Source of the DNA: Cellvibrionales bacterium UBA2511
GTDB lineage: Bacteria; Pseudomonadota; Gammaproteobacteria; Pseudomonadales; Porticoccaceae
Reading direction: 5' to 3'
DNA: 5,874 bases
NCBI GenBank assembly: GCA_002341315.1
Contig: DDNV01000077.1
Coordinates: forward strand, 36,166-42,039
This document shows positions 5,844 through 5,874 of the stretch, piece after piece (within the stretch, counting starts at the first letter, position 1; each line of letters begins with the position of its first letter). The notes below the pieces were generated by a model. That model did not search any database and was not told the origin of the DNA. It saw only the letters and a list, made by a program, of their open reading frames with translations. The translations under genes and the position numbers were made by a program.

Positions 5844-5874
5844 TGGCTCCGCCTGCTGGGCTCGAACCAGCGAC
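5844..5874 (-). tRNA. 3' end of a tRNA gene, probably tRNA-Asn (partial, continues past right edge)
   Basis: On the - strand the last 31 bases are the end of the variable loop (GTC), a T-arm GCTGG-TTCGAGC-CCAGC, acceptor strand AGGCGGA, discriminator G and an encoded CCA (5844-5846). A terminator follows directly. The anticodon is outside the window. Asn is inferred from the match to remembered gammaproteobacterial tRNA-Asn 3' halves (the GGGTCGCTGGTTCGAG run) and from copy A, which continues into a tRNA-Asn-like anticodon stem. If the missing 5' part is absent from the genome, this would be a third fragment and not a gene. Confidence 0.75.

Larger units (their letters stand above)
5802..5874 (-). 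repeat. tRNA-Asn 3'-end repeat, copy C (reference copy, cut by window edge)
   Basis: This is the best-preserved member of the three-copy direct repeat (others near 1397-1479 and 2819-2883). It comprises the GCAAT flank, the terminator hairpin and the tRNA acceptor and T-arm. Similarity reaches the right edge, so the full length of the shared block is not visible. Confidence 0.75.

Noticed and set aside
1..5874. CRISPR array or tandem short repeats
   Set aside because: The only repeated unit is the three-copy tRNA-derived block, spaced kilobases apart; no regular spacer pattern was seen.

Overview
The window reads as an accessory stretch of a bacterial chromosome, probably from a gammaproteobacterium. 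The evidence is the partial tRNA at the right edge, whose 3' half resembles gammaproteobacterial tRNA-Asn, together with Shine-Dalgarno sites, Rho-independent terminators and protein families common in marine or environmental members of that class. The genus cannot be named from the sequence alone.

Layout. (1) Bases 1-1403, + strand: the end of an operon with a RmlC-like nucleotide-sugar epimerase (5' end outside the window) and a Gfo/Idh/MocA oxidoreductase. Their reading frames overlap by 4 bases, and the pair suggests synthesis of an unusual sugar for a surface polysaccharide. (2) Bases 1575-2640: a 60-residue one-cluster ferredoxin on the - strand and, divergent from it across a 445-base AT-rich gap, a stand-alone BLUF blue-light sensor with its flavin-site residues in canonical spacing. 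(3) Bases 3019-5507, + strand: a coupled pair made of an AGCS sodium:amino-acid symporter and a fold-type I PLP aminotransferase (TAATG overlap). This looks like an uptake-and-transamination unit. (4) Bases 5508-5808: a decayed fragment of an IS3-family transposase. (5) Bases 5809-5874: terminator and 3' end of a tRNA on the - strand, most likely tRNA-Asn, running off the right edge.

The main structural observation is that the gene modules are separated by three direct copies (about 1397-1479, 2819-2883 and 5802-5874) of one unusual repeat: the 3' part of that tRNA plus its downstream terminator. The left copy ends inside what would be the anticodon loop, a known crossover position for tyrosine integrases. 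The simplest reading is a hotspot beside a tRNA-Asn gene where short cargo modules (ferredoxin + BLUF, about 1.4 kb; symporter + aminotransferase + IS remnant, about 3 kb) were inserted one after another. Each insertion would have left a truncated tRNA end as a scar. No integrase is in the window, so the mechanism is inferred. The left copy now also seems to serve as terminator for the sugar operon.
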